64,000 nt of DNA from Pseudomonas sp. Tri1. GTDB lineage: Bacteria > Pseudomonadota > Gammaproteobacteria > Pseudomonadales > Pseudomonadaceae. Below are positions 29,213 to 36,720 of the stretch, piece by piece; position 1 is the first letter of the stretch, and each line of letters begins with the position of its first letter. Position numbers and translations under genes: made by a program. The DNA lies in the NCBI RefSeq assembly GCF_017968885.1, contig NZ_CP072913.1, forward strand, positions 1,224,001 through 1,288,000, given 5' to 3'. Under the pieces are notes generated by a model, which saw only the letters and a list, made by a program, of their open reading frames with translations, did not search any database and was not told the DNA's origin.

Positions 29213-29929
29213 GTGAATCGTGCAATGGCTCCAGAAGGTGCAGCGGGCGTCGCCACTGCTGTCGCTGAAAGTGTTCAGTACCAGGGTCGCAAGGCCAGCC
29301 GACAGGGCAGTGAACAGCGCCGCCAGGAGATTCTCGATGCGGCCATGCGCATTGTCGTGCGCGATGGCGTGCGGGCAGTGCGCCACCGCGCCGTGGCCGC
29401 CGAGGCGGGTGTGCCGCTGTCGGCTACCACCTACTACTTCAAGGACATCGATGACCTGCTCACCGATACCTTCGCCCAGTACGTGGAACGCAGCGCGGCG
29501 TTCATGGCCAAACTGTGGACCAACAATGAAGGCCTGCTGCGGGAAATGGTTGCCTACGGGGACGGCAGCGCCGAATCCCGTTCGCAACTGGCCGACGACA
29601 TTGCCCGGCTGACCGCCGATTACGTGCAGCATCAACTGGACAGTCGTCGCGAGTACCTGATGGCCGAACAGGCGTTCCGCCAAGAGGCGCTGCTCAACCC
29701 GCGCCTGGCGGAGTTGGTGCGTTCCCACCAGCAGATCCTGTTGCACGGTACCTGTCAGTTTTTCCAGGTATTGGGCTCGCGCGAACCGCAACAGGATGCC
29801 AAAGTGTTGACGGCGATTATCGGACGGATGGAATATCAGGGCTTGCTCAATGGCGCCGAGCCGGTAGCGGCAGAAGAAATGCTCGGCATCCTGACCCGCT
29901 ACATGCACCTGGTACTGGCGTCGGTGTAA
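29213..29929 (+). CDS. TetR-family transcriptional regulator
   Basis: 238 residues from a GTG at 29213 (MNRAMAPEGAAGVATAVAES); GAGGAAAG lies about 10 bp upstream. After an unstructured N-terminal tail the TetR DNA-binding domain occupies about residues 34-80 (RRQEILDAAMRIVVRDGVRA; recognition helix in PLSATTYYFKDIDDLL). The C-terminal ligand domain is all-helical with no recognisable ligand signature. Alternative starts at the internal ATG (MAPEG...) are possible. The neighbours do not show what it regulates. Confidence 0.88.
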   Translation: MNRAMAPEGAAGVATAVAESVQYQGRKASRQGSEQRRQEILDAAMRIVVRDGVRAVRHRAVAAEAGVPLSATTYYFKDIDDLLTDTFAQYVERSAAFMAKLWTNNEGLLREMVAYGDGSAESRSQLADDIARLTADYVQHQLDSRREYLMAEQAFRQEALLNPRLAELVRSHQQILLHGTCQFFQVLGSREPQQDAKVLTAIIGRMEYQGLLNGAEPVAAEEMLGILTRYMHLVLASV

Positions 29930-29938
29930 CCCCGAACT

Positions 29939-30042
29939 GATCGTTCCCACGCTATGCGCGGGAATGAATCCCGTGACGCTCTGCGTCACAGTGGACGCGG
30001 AGCGTCCATGGCTGCATTCCCACGCAGAGCGTGGGAACGATC
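29939..30042. repeat. Palindromic repeat of a third family (GATCGTTCCCACGC type)
   Basis: GATCGTTCCCACGCTATGCG at the left and CGCAGAGCGTGGGAACGATC at the right, with an inner GCTCTGCGTCACAG/GGACGCGGAGCG region. A short half copy of the same family is at 41182-41213. Confidence 0.85.
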
Positions 30043-30076
30043 AAGGACAAGGCGCCGCCTACCATAGGGAGTTCAA

Positions 30077-30631
30077 ATGAAAGCCTGGCGTGCCGTTGTA
30101 ATGGCCGTGTCGTTGCTGCTGCTCAGTGGCTGTCTGGTATCGTTCAAGGCACCATTGCCCGATAGCGATGCCGCACCGAAGGGCCTGCTCGGGCACTGGA
30201 CCAGTACCAACGCCTGGGGCGAGCCGTTGAACCTGGAACTGACCGAAATCGGCAAGCACCGCTACCAGGCCATCAGTTATTTCAGGGCCAGGCCCCAGGA
30301 GCGCGAAGCTATCCCGCTGACCGTTTCCCGCCATGGCAGCCGCTGGTACCTGTCGGCCAAGGTGCCGGCCCGGTTTGGCGGGCATTATGTGATCGCCGGT
30401 TTCGAGTTGACCGACAAGCAAGAGCTGGTGGTCTACAACCTGGACCTGGAACAGGTCAACCAGGCCATCGGCCAGAAGATCCTCAGCGGCCAGCCGAACC
30501 AGAGCGAGGAGGGTGATGGCGTACTGGTGGACAGCGACATGAGCAAAGTCTTCAGTTACCTCGATGACCCGGCCAATTCCGATGTGTTCTCGGAGGCCGT
30601 GCGCTACCAGCGGCTGGACAAATCCCAATAA
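30077..30631 (+). CDS. Predicted lipoprotein of unknown function
   Basis: 184 residues. Signal peptide MKAWRAVVMAVSLLLLSGC with lipobox LSGC, giving lipid-modified Cys19. The mature part is mixed alpha/beta (LLGHWTSTNAWGEPLNLELT, then WYLSAKVPARFGGHYVIAGF), suggesting a compact beta-rich domain. There is no Asp at +2, so outer-membrane sorting is likely. It lies immediately upstream of the DUF1704 gene and probably shares its transcript. Confidence 0.82.
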   Translation: MKAWRAVVMAVSLLLLSGCLVSFKAPLPDSDAAPKGLLGHWTSTNAWGEPLNLELTEIGKHRYQAISYFRARPQEREAIPLTVSRHGSRWYLSAKVPARFGGHYVIAGFELTDKQELVVYNLDLEQVNQAIGQKILSGQPNQSEEGDGVLVDSDMSKVFSYLDDPANSDVFSEAVRYQRLDKSQ

Positions 30632-30667
30632 TTGCAACAAGCGGACGTTTTTTCACAGGAGTTCCGG

Positions 30668-31945
30668 GTGGACGATTACCAGCAGACGATACGCACCTTG
30701 TCCGATCGCATTGTGCTGGCGCAAACGCCGATTCGCATTCTCGACGCGGTGAAATGGGATGACAGCATCCGCAAGGGATTTCTCAAGGCCAAGGGCAAGG
30801 AAATGCCCGCCGTGGACCGCGATTATTATCTCAACCGGCCGCTGTCCTTCGACTCCAGCAAGGTGAAGCTGGAGTTCCAGAACATCGAGCGCGACATCAC
30901 CCGCCAACTCGGGCAGTTCAACCCGGTTGGCCAGATCATGCGCCGCATGTGCAAGGAATACCGCATGGTGGTGCGCATGCTCGAAGCACGCGGCACCGAG
31001 GATTTCGGGCTGATCTCCCAGGAGCTGTACGGCGCTGCCTCTGACGCTTTTCACGCCGGCGACCCGACTTTGGCCGACTTGGGCCTGATGTTGTCCGACT
31101 ATCTGAACAACATCGATGGCCGTGGCGATTTGAAGGACGAACCGAAGATCCTCACCGCCAAGGACGCCGTCAGCCTGCTGCAACATCGCCTCAACCGGGT
31201 ATTCGGCGAAGCCGAGGAAACCATCCGGGTGTTTGAGTCCGACGGGATCGTGGCCGATGCCGCGGCGGGCGCCGACTACATCAAGATCCGCACCGATGCG
31301 ATGTTCAACGAGCGTGACGTGCGGGCCCTGGAGGTCCACGAAGGGCTGGTGCACGTCGGCACCACCCTCAACGGCCTGAACCAGCCGATCTGCACCTTCC
31401 TGTCCAAGGGGCCACCGTCGTCCACCGTGACCCAGGAAGGCCTGGCGATCCTGATGGAAATCATCACCTTCGCTTCCTATCCGAGTCGCCTGCGCAAACT
31501 CACCAACCGTACCCGGGCCATTCATATGGTGGAGGAGGGGGCCGATTTCCTGCAGATATTCGAGTTCTTCCGCGAGCAGGGTTTTGAAATGGCCGAAAGC
31601 TACGGCAATGCCAGTCGGGTTTTCCGTGGCTCGGTGCCGACCGGTCTGCCATTCACCAAAGACTTGTCCTACCTCAAGGGCTTCATCATGGTTTACAACT
31701 ACATTCAGTTGGCCGTGCGCAAGGGCAAGCTGGAACAGGTACCGCTGTTGTTCTGCGGCAAGACCACCCTCGAGGACATGCGTACCCTGCGGCAACTGGT
31801 GGATGAAGGCCTGGTCGTGCCGCCCAAATACCTGCCCGAGCAGTTCCGCGACATGAACGCGCTGTCGGCCTGGATGTGTTTCTCCAACTTCCTGAACCAT
31901 CTGAGCCTGGACCGGATCGAGGCGGATTATTCCAATATCCTTTAA
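30668..31945 (+). CDS. DUF1704 / QEGLA-motif protein, putative zinc metallopeptidase (tyrosine-carboxypeptidase-like)
   Basis: 425 residues from the GTG at 30668, preceded by AGGAG six bases upstream; a TTG at 30632 is in frame but lacks a site. The family is annotated 'flavohemoglobin expression-modulating QEGLA motif protein'. His224-Glu225-x3-His229 (VHEGLVHVG) forms an HExxxH motif, and the QEGLA motif with Glu257 lies 28 residues later, giving a plausible two-His/one-Glu zinc site. DUF1704 also contains the eukaryotic MATCAP tubulin tyrosine carboxypeptidases, which use HExxxH. The substrate in bacteria is unknown. It follows the lipoprotein gene by 36 bp. Confidence 0.88.
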   Translation: MDDYQQTIRTLSDRIVLAQTPIRILDAVKWDDSIRKGFLKAKGKEMPAVDRDYYLNRPLSFDSSKVKLEFQNIERDITRQLGQFNPVGQIMRRMCKEYRMVVRMLEARGTEDFGLISQELYGAASDAFHAGDPTLADLGLMLSDYLNNIDGRGDLKDEPKILTAKDAVSLLQHRLNRVFGEAEETIRVFESDGIVADAAAGADYIKIRTDAMFNERDVRALEVHEGLVHVGTTLNGLNQPICTFLSKGPPSSTVTQEGLAILMEIITFASYPSRLRKLTNRTRAIHMVEEGADFLQIFEFFREQGFEMAESYGNASRVFRGSVPTGLPFTKDLSYLKGFIMVYNYIQLAVRKGKLEQVPLLFCGKTTLEDMRTLRQLVDEGLVVPPKYLPEQFRDMNALSAWMCFSNFLNHLSLDRIEADYSNIL

Positions 31946-31960
31946 TCACAACACCAACCC

Positions 31961-32053
31961 CCTGTGGGAGCGAGCTTGCTCGCGATAGCGCCAGTTCAGT
32001 CAATATAGCTGTGACTGACCTACTGCTATCGCGAGCAAGCTCGCTCCCACAGG
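31961..32053. repeat. REPIN
   Basis: CCTGTGGGAGCGAGCTTGCT at the left and AGCAAGCTCGCTCCCACAGG at the right, perfect arms, between the DUF1704 gene and the alpha/beta hydrolase. Confidence 0.93.
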
Positions 32054-32092
32054 GGGGCTGCGTTTAACTTCTGACTTGCGAGGTTTCACCGG

Positions 32093-32998
32093 ATGCGAAC
32101 CCTCGGCATCTTATGCCTGCTGCTGGCCCTGAGCGGTTGCAGCTCCCTGCTGTTCTACCCCGAGCACGGCCTGCCGTTCACCCCGCAGCGGGCCAAGCTC
32201 GAGTACCGCGACGTGACCCTGACCACCGCCGACGGTCTCAAGCTCCACGGCTGGTGGTTGCCGGTCAAACAAGGCGTGGCGGTCAAGGGCACGGTGCTGC
32301 ACTTGCACGGCAACGGCGGCAACCTGGCCTGGCACCTGGGTGGGAGCTGGTGGTTGCCGGAGCAGGGTTATCAGGTCTTGATGATTGACTACCGCGGTTA
32401 TGGCTTGTCCGAAGGCGAACCGAGCCTGCCGGCGATTTACCAGGACATCGACGCGGCGTTCAAATGGCTCGACCAGTCGCCCGAAGTCCAAGGCAAGCCG
32501 CTGGTACTGCTCGGCCAGAGCCTGGGCGGCGCGTTGGCGGTGCACTATCTGGTCGAGCATCCGCAACGCCAACAGCAACTCAAGGCCCTGGTACTGGATG
32601 GCGTGCCGGCCAGCTATCGCGACGTCGGGCGTTTCGCCCTGAGCACTTCGTGGTTGACCTGGGCGTTCCAGGTGCCGCTGTCCTGGCTGGTGCCCGACGG
32701 TGACAGCGCGATCGCTTCCGTGGCGCAACTGACCGGCGTACCGAAGCTGATCTACCACAGCCTGGATGACCCCATCGTGCCTCTTTCCAATGGCATCCGT
32801 CTGTATCAAGCTGCGCCGCCGCCGCGGGTCCTGCAACTGACCCGCGGCGGGCATGTGCAAACGTTCGCCGACCCGGTCTGGCGCACGGTGATGCTGCGCT
32901 ACCTCGACGACCCCCAGCACTTCGACGGCCTGCGCCGCCTGGGTGAAGTGCCGAATTATCCGAAATCACCTGTTGAATCTCCAGAGAGCCCGCAATGA
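32093..32998 (+). CDS. Alpha/beta-hydrolase lipoprotein
   Basis: 301 residues. Lipoprotein signal MRTLGILCLLLALSGC (Cys16). The alpha/beta-hydrolase fold has oxyanion segment LHLHGNGGN, nucleophile Ser143 in GQSLGG, an acid near Asp223/224 (YHSLDDPIVP) and His252 (RGGHVQTF). This arrangement fits the BEM46/YfhR-type serine hydrolases, membrane-anchored by lipid. The substrate is unknown. The 3' end overlaps the next gene by four bases (ATGA). Confidence 0.88.
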   Translation: MRTLGILCLLLALSGCSSLLFYPEHGLPFTPQRAKLEYRDVTLTTADGLKLHGWWLPVKQGVAVKGTVLHLHGNGGNLAWHLGGSWWLPEQGYQVLMIDYRGYGLSEGEPSLPAIYQDIDAAFKWLDQSPEVQGKPLVLLGQSLGGALAVHYLVEHPQRQQQLKALVLDGVPASYRDVGRFALSTSWLTWAFQVPLSWLVPDGDSAIASVAQLTGVPKLIYHSLDDPIVPLSNGIRLYQAAPPPRVLQLTRGGHVQTFADPVWRTVMLRYLDDPQHFDGLRRLGEVPNYPKSPVESPESPQ

Positions 32999-33324
32999 GC
33001 GAAGAACGTAACGCCATCCCCCTGATCATCACCGGTATCTGCAGCATCCTCGGCACCGTCGGGGTGCTCTGGTACTACGGTTACCTGCACTTCGCTAAAC
33101 CCGAGGACGCCTTGCTGCTCAACCAATTCACCATGCTCAAGACCGTGCCGGGCGAAGACTACAAAGTCGCCCTGGAACCGGCGCCCCAGGTGGCCCAGTG
33201 CATCGACGGTGTACTGGTGCTGTTCGATACCGAACAGAAAGGCCTGACCGGCGTGCTGATCAACGAGAAGAAGCGCGCGGTGCGTTGCATGGGCCAGGAA
33301 ACGCCACAGAAGCTCCAGCCGTAA
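32995..33324 (+). CDS. Small membrane-anchored protein of unknown function
   Basis: 109 residues. One N-terminal transmembrane segment (IPLIITGICSILGTVGVLWYY, about 8-28), then a soluble domain with two cysteines (QVAQCIDGVLVLFDTEQKGL and AVRCMGQ) that could form a disulphide in the periplasm. Translationally coupled to the alpha/beta-hydrolase lipoprotein gene, so the two products may work together at the envelope. I do not recognise the family. Confidence 0.78.
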   Translation: MSEERNAIPLIITGICSILGTVGVLWYYGYLHFAKPEDALLLNQFTMLKTVPGEDYKVALEPAPQVAQCIDGVLVLFDTEQKGLTGVLINEKKRAVRCMGQETPQKLQP

Positions 33325-33363
33325 CCAAATCCCAAGGACGCCACCATTCCCTTGTGGGAGATT

Positions 33364-34326
33364 CTATGTTGCAGGGGAACCCTGCAACCGTGAATTTGGT
33401 TGGTATTCGCTCTGATTTTTCATCAGGGCGAATGCTACCCGACACAACTTGCGGGCGAGGATAACCAAGGCCTGAGTTCTGGCCAGGCCTCGTGCCAAGA
33501 AGGCCTCATAGTAAGGTTTCCAGGCAGGAGACCGACAGGCCGCCATCGCGGCGTTGTGCGCCAGGCGTCGTAGCTCCCCGTCCCCTTTTTTGCTCAAGTG
33601 ACGAGGACTGTGCTTCTTCCCTGAGTCTTTTGGACGCAAATCCATCCCCAAGAAAGCAATGAATGCATCGCCACTGACAAAGTGACCGCGCATGAATGCG
33701 GTCGCCAAGCCAATGGCCGTCAGTTCACCAATCCCTTCAATGGCTTTGCAGCGGTTGATGTTTTCAGTGATCCCTACCGCTTGGCTGGCCTCACGCATTA
33801 GCTTCTGAATGGCCTGATCGGACTCTTTGAAGACCTCCAACTGCCGGGCCAAGATGTCCTTTAGGCACGGTTCGTTCGAAAAACTCAGCACGATACTGAC
33901 GCGGGCCTTGATGAGTGCCGCACGTTTTCTAAGCAGGTTTTTTAACACTTTGTAGGCTTCTGGAGGTGGGCTCCAGATACGCAGCCTTGCTTGCTCGTTC
34001 GTTAGATAACGAGCCAGCAAACGCGCATCACAAGGATCAGTTTTAGCCCGCAGCCCAATACTTTCACGGTAATGGGCCACCCGATAAGGATCCACAACGT
34101 AAACATGAAACCCCATTCCATGGGCCAGCTCAGCTGTGTCCAGGTGATAAAAACTGGTGGCTTCCAGCGCAATCGAGCTTTGGGCTGGTAGCGTTTTGAG
34201 CCACCGGCCAAGAGCTTCTCGATTGTTGGCGATGGCTTGAGTGATTTTCAGGTCTTCGCGGTAAACGACGATTTCGGCCTTCGCTACATCGATACCAATA
34301 ACCGTTGGTGAGTTAAGGATTGTCAT
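33364..34326 (-). CDS. IS110-family DEDD transposase/recombinase
   Basis: 320 residues, apparently intact. The N-terminal RuvC-like domain carries the DEDD residues Asp13 (GIDVAK), Glu55 (ALEATSFYH), Asp97 and Asp100 (TDPCDARLLARYL). The C-terminal Tnp domain has IEGIGELTAIGLAT and GMDLRPKDSGKK, where Ser235 is the likely nucleophilic serine. The ATG at 34324-34326 is preceded by GAGGA. IS110 recombinases move the element via a circular intermediate guided by an element-encoded bridge RNA. Confidence 0.95.
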   Translation of the reverse strand: MTILNSPTVIGIDVAKAEIVVYREDLKITQAIANNREALGRWLKTLPAQSSIALEATSFYHLDTAELAHGMGFHVYVVDPYRVAHYRESIGLRAKTDPCDARLLARYLTNEQARLRIWSPPPEAYKVLKNLLRKRAALIKARVSIVLSFSNEPCLKDILARQLEVFKESDQAIQKLMREASQAVGITENINRCKAIEGIGELTAIGLATAFMRGHFVSGDAFIAFLGMDLRPKDSGKKHSPRHLSKKGDGELRRLAHNAAMAACRSPAWKPYYEAFLARGLARTQALVILARKLCRVAFALMKNQSEYQPNSRLQGSPAT

Positions 34327-34339
34327 GACGAATCCTCGG

Positions 34340-34529
34340 AGCTAGGGTTTAGGTGCTTGTCGGGGTCTACCTTTGCGCTGGCTTGCCTCTATCGTCGGTT
34401 TTACCGATGAATTCCTTATCGGCGCTTTAGGTAGAAAGGGCGGAACGAGAAGTCTCCCACGGTCCGTACTGGCTAGAGTCGGAATCGAGCTTTTAGTCCC
34501 GCCCACCCCTTCAAGTCTAAACATACAAG
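34340..34529 (-). ncRNA. Candidate IS110 bridge RNA in the long non-coding end
   Basis: Read on the minus strand this region folds by eye into two stem/internal-loop units. Unit 1: outer stem CCGCCC (34499-34504) with GGGCGG (34438-34443); inner stem TCCG (34463-34466) with CGGA (34480-34483). The internal loop carries AAGCTCG (complement of 34486-34492) on the 5' side and GTGGGAG (complement of 34454-34460) on the 3' side, identical or complementary to the two halves of the REP target on either side of the core CT. Unit 2: GGTAG (34430-34434) with CTACC (34367-34371), plus GCGC (34422-34425) with GCGC (34375-34378). This matches the target-loop/donor-loop plan of IS110 bridge RNAs. Expression and exact ends are unproven. 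Confidence 0.75.
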
Positions 34530-34643
34530 CGAGCTTGCTCGCGATAGCGGTGGATCAGTCAGCGCCGATGTCGAGTGACCTGCCGCTATCGCGAGCAAGC
34601 TCGCTCCCACAGGGCATGTGTACAGCCCACCTTGTGCAGGCAT

Positions 34644-34680
34644 GAAAAAGCCCCGCCCGATTAACTCAGGCGGGGCTTTT
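34644..34680 (-). terminator. Intrinsic terminator downstream of the OmpA-family lipoprotein gene
   Basis: AAAAAGCCCCGCC, a loop, GGCGGGGCTTTT: symmetric A-run/stem/T-run just past the leftward gene's stop at 34698. Confidence 0.9.
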
Positions 34681-34697
34681 CAGTTGCAGTCAGCGAG

Positions 34698-35489
34698 TCA
34701 GTTGGCGCTCATGGTCGAACGCGGGGCCACTGGCTGGTTGTCGTTGGAGATGGTCACTTCCACCCGACGGTTCATGGCACGGCCCGAGACGCTAGTGTTG
34801 TCGGCCACCGGAAATTCCTTGCCGTAACCCTGGGTCACGATGCGCGCCGGATCGACGCCCATTTTCATCAGCGCGAGTTGCACGGAGCCGGCACGACGCT
34901 CGGACAGCGACTGGTTGTAGGAATCCGAACCGGTGCTGTCGGTGTAGCCTTCGATGATCACCTTGCGGTCCGGGTTTTCCTGGAGGAACTGCGCCAGTTT
35001 GCTCACGTTCGTCATACCGCTGGCGCGCAGGTCGGATTTGTTGGTGGCGAACAGCACGTCGCCGAAGGTCACCAGGGTGCCGCGTTCGGTCTGCTTGGCG
35101 TTCAGGCTGTCCTGCAATTGCTTGATCTGCGCATTACGCGCGTCGAGCAAGGCGCGGGCACGTTCGTCACCGGCGTTTTTCAGCTCGGCTTCGGCGTTGC
35201 GCAGGGCAATGGTCTGCTTGGCCACTTCGACGCGTTGGTTGGTCAGGTAGGCCAACTGGTCGACCTTGGCTTCGTCTTCCTTGTCCATATAGGCCTTGTC
35301 AGCCTTGGCCAGGAAGTCGGCGGCGTCCTTGGTTTCCAGTGCAGCTACTTTCGTCGCCGCCGGGTCAGCCTGCAGACCGTTGTAGTTGGTGCGAGCCTGT
35401 TCCAGGTTCGCGTTCGGGTCGTGGGAGCAAGCGGCCAGGGCTACGCAGGCAGCGAGCAGGGCGGGCATCATCAAGTGTTTGTGCATCAT
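34698..35489 (-). CDS. OmpA-family lipoprotein with DUF4398 N-terminal region (LptF-like)
   Basis: 263 residues from the first of two adjacent ATGs (35487-35489), preceded by AGGA. Lipoprotein signal ending LAAC (Cys21). A helical DUF4398-like region (about 30-130, Ala/Glu/Lys-rich) leads to a C-terminal OmpA peptidoglycan-binding domain (TFGDVLFATNKSDLRASGMT; the IIEGYTDSTGSDSYNQSLSE core with the DAP-binding Asp; ERRA; RAMNRRVEV). It resembles P. aeruginosa LptF, an outer-membrane OmpA-like lipoprotein linked to stress survival, not to be confused with the LPS-transport LptF. Follows a DUF4398 lipoprotein gene by 48 bp. Confidence 0.9.
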   Translation of the reverse strand: MMHKHLMMPALLAACVALAACSHDPNANLEQARTNYNGLQADPAATKVAALETKDAADFLAKADKAYMDKEDEAKVDQLAYLTNQRVEVAKQTIALRNAEAELKNAGDERARALLDARNAQIKQLQDSLNAKQTERGTLVTFGDVLFATNKSDLRASGMTNVSKLAQFLQENPDRKVIIEGYTDSTGSDSYNQSLSERRAGSVQLALMKMGVDPARIVTQGYGKEFPVADNTSVSGRAMNRRVEVTISNDNQPVAPRSTMSAN

Positions 35490-35537
35490 AATCTGTCGTC
35501 CTTTTATCAATGAGAAGTACGTCGTGGCGTGAACGGT

Positions 35538-35951
35538 TTACTGAACCTTGTTCATGCCTTCCTGACGCAGTTCCTGAACCCCTTTCTGAGAGTCCTTGAG
35601 GGCTTGTTCGGCCTTGGCGGCCTGAGCCTTGCGCTCGGCGACACGGGCGTCCCACTCGGCCTGTTCGGCCAGACGCTTGGCTTCGTCATACTTCTTGTCG
35701 TGCATGGCGATCTCGGCCTGCTTGAGCTTGTCCTGGGCCGACTTCATTTCCACCGCGGCGAATTCGGTACCGCCGGCGCTGACGGCGCTGTTGACCGCCG
35801 ATTGGGTCACCGCGTACTGCTCCGAAGGTGGATTGCCGGCGCAACCGGCGAGGATGAAGCTGCTACCGATAGCCAGGGCAGCCAACTTCAGGCCACGCAG
35901 GCCAGTGGATGAGGGTTTGGCAGTGCAGGTATTCATAGGCTTCAACTCCAT
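35538..35951 (-). CDS. DUF4398 lipoprotein
   Basis: 137 residues from the ATG at 35949-35951 (MELKPMNTCTAKPSSTGLRG), preceded by AGGAG. A long signal region ends in the lipobox LAGC (Cys37). The mature part is a continuous helix (AAVEMKSAQDKLKQAEIAMH; ARVAERKAQAAKAEQALKDS) and probably a coiled coil. It shares the DUF4398 pattern with the N-terminal half of the next protein downstream, so the pair may interact in the periplasm at the outer membrane. An internal start at MNTCTAK is possible. Confidence 0.87.
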   Translation of the reverse strand: MELKPMNTCTAKPSSTGLRGLKLAALAIGSSFILAGCAGNPPSEQYAVTQSAVNSAVSAGGTEFAAVEMKSAQDKLKQAEIAMHDKKYDEAKRLAEQAEWDARVAERKAQAAKAEQALKDSQKGVQELRQEGMNKVQ

Positions 35952-36178
35952 TGGAAAACTCCTGAAAAACAACTGATCCATGCTGGTACCGAAGCCGTGA
36001 CGTCTGTTTTTGGCGCTGGCGCCAGGGCACGTTTATTTAAACGCCCGTTCCAGTATGGTTACTCGGTGTGACCCGAGGCGTTTTTCAAAAGTTCAGAGAA
36101 GATGGCCAATCGCCAAAAGAATTGCTGACTGAACGGTCAGCGCGCGAAAAGCTGAACTTTCCAGGCGCGCAGCGGTAT

Positions 36179-36213
36179 TCCCGGCGCTGCAGGAGCAAGG
36201 AGCAGCGCCGGGA
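36179..36213. terminator. Strong 12-bp perfect hairpin, possible terminator
   Basis: TCCCGGCGCTGC (36179-36190) and GCAGCGCCGGGA (36202-36213) around an 11-nt loop, 23 bp past the stop of the leftward gene at 36237. No clear T-run follows on either strand, so termination efficiency is uncertain. Confidence 0.55.
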
Positions 36214-36236
36214 TGTCGCTTTCTGGGGTGGAAGAA

Positions 36237-36581
36237 TCAGTGTTTGGGCTTGTCGTCCTGCGAGGACAGTTCGTGCAGATGCCGGCGAGACAAGGCGAGG
36301 AATCGCGGGGTCGGGCCCACGTCTTCGTACAGCGGGTCACCTTCTTCATCGGTGGCCACCACCTGCGAACCCTTGATGTAGGGAAAGCTCGCTTCCAGCT
36401 CCTCCAACGCCGCGCCGATCAACTCACCCAGCAGTTCTTCGGGGTGGCGCTTGGGGTACATGTCGCAGATCGCGGCCAGGCGTGCGGCGGCCTCTACGTC
36501 CAGGTGAATTGTATAGCCAGTCTGGGTCAGGCGACCCTTGGCGTTTTCTTCCCAATGCTGGGCGAGCTCACGGATTTTCAT
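36237..36581 (-). CDS. Conserved Pseudomonas protein, helical, unknown function
   Basis: 114 residues from the ATG at 36579-36581 (MKIRELAQHWEENAKGRLTQ), preceded by GAGG; the frame extends upstream to 36668 without support. Its middle (YTIHLDVEAAARLAAICDMY then RHPEELLGELIGAALEELEA) looks like a ribbon-helix-helix-type arrangement, with a C-terminal tail rich in charged residues. This could be a DNA-binding or assembly protein. I cannot assign a function. It is separated from ppc by a divergent region containing tandem 15-bp repeats. Confidence 0.78.
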   Translation of the reverse strand: MKIRELAQHWEENAKGRLTQTGYTIHLDVEAAARLAAICDMYPKRHPEELLGELIGAALEELEASFPYIKGSQVVATDEEGDPLYEDVGPTPRFLALSRRHLHELSSQDDKPKH

Positions 36582-36720
36582 GATGGCCTCAATAAGCCTG
36601 CTCGTGGCAGGCGCGGTGAGTGGCAAGCCGTTGTGTGGCTTATTCATGAGACTAGCTTTGTCCTGCAAGGTTTAAAGTCCCTTCGTCGCTTGTCATACAC
36701 GGTTGGCATCGGCACTCTCT

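Larger units (their letters stand above)
33361..34529 (-). mobile_element. IS110-family insertion sequence inserted in a REP palindrome
   Basis: About 1170 bp. The boundaries are set by the interrupted REP arm. The dinucleotide AG (CT on the transposase strand) is present at both junctions (GTGGGAG|ATTCTATG on the left, ATACAAG|CGAGCTTG on the right), as expected for an IS110 core rather than a target duplication. There are no terminal inverted repeats. The transposase stop lies only about 3 bp from the left end, while about 200 bp of non-coding DNA lie upstream of the transposase start. This asymmetric layout is typical of the IS110 subgroup, not IS1111. Confidence 0.92.
33352..34613. repeat. 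REPIN split by the IS110 element
   Basis: Left remnant CTTGTGGGAG ends at 33360; right remnant CGAGCTTGCTCGCGATAGCG starts at 34530 and runs to the closing arm GCGAGCAAGCTCGCTCCCAC ending at about 34610. Joining the two rebuilds a normal REPIN, so this was the target site. Confidence 0.93.

Noticed and set aside
34342..34524. 60- and 90-codon frames in the IS110 non-coding end
   Set aside because: They overlap the predicted RNA structure and match no protein family.
33361..34529. Target-site duplication of the IS
   Set aside because: Only a shared AG dinucleotide is found, which fits an IS110 core exchange rather than a staggered-cut duplication.
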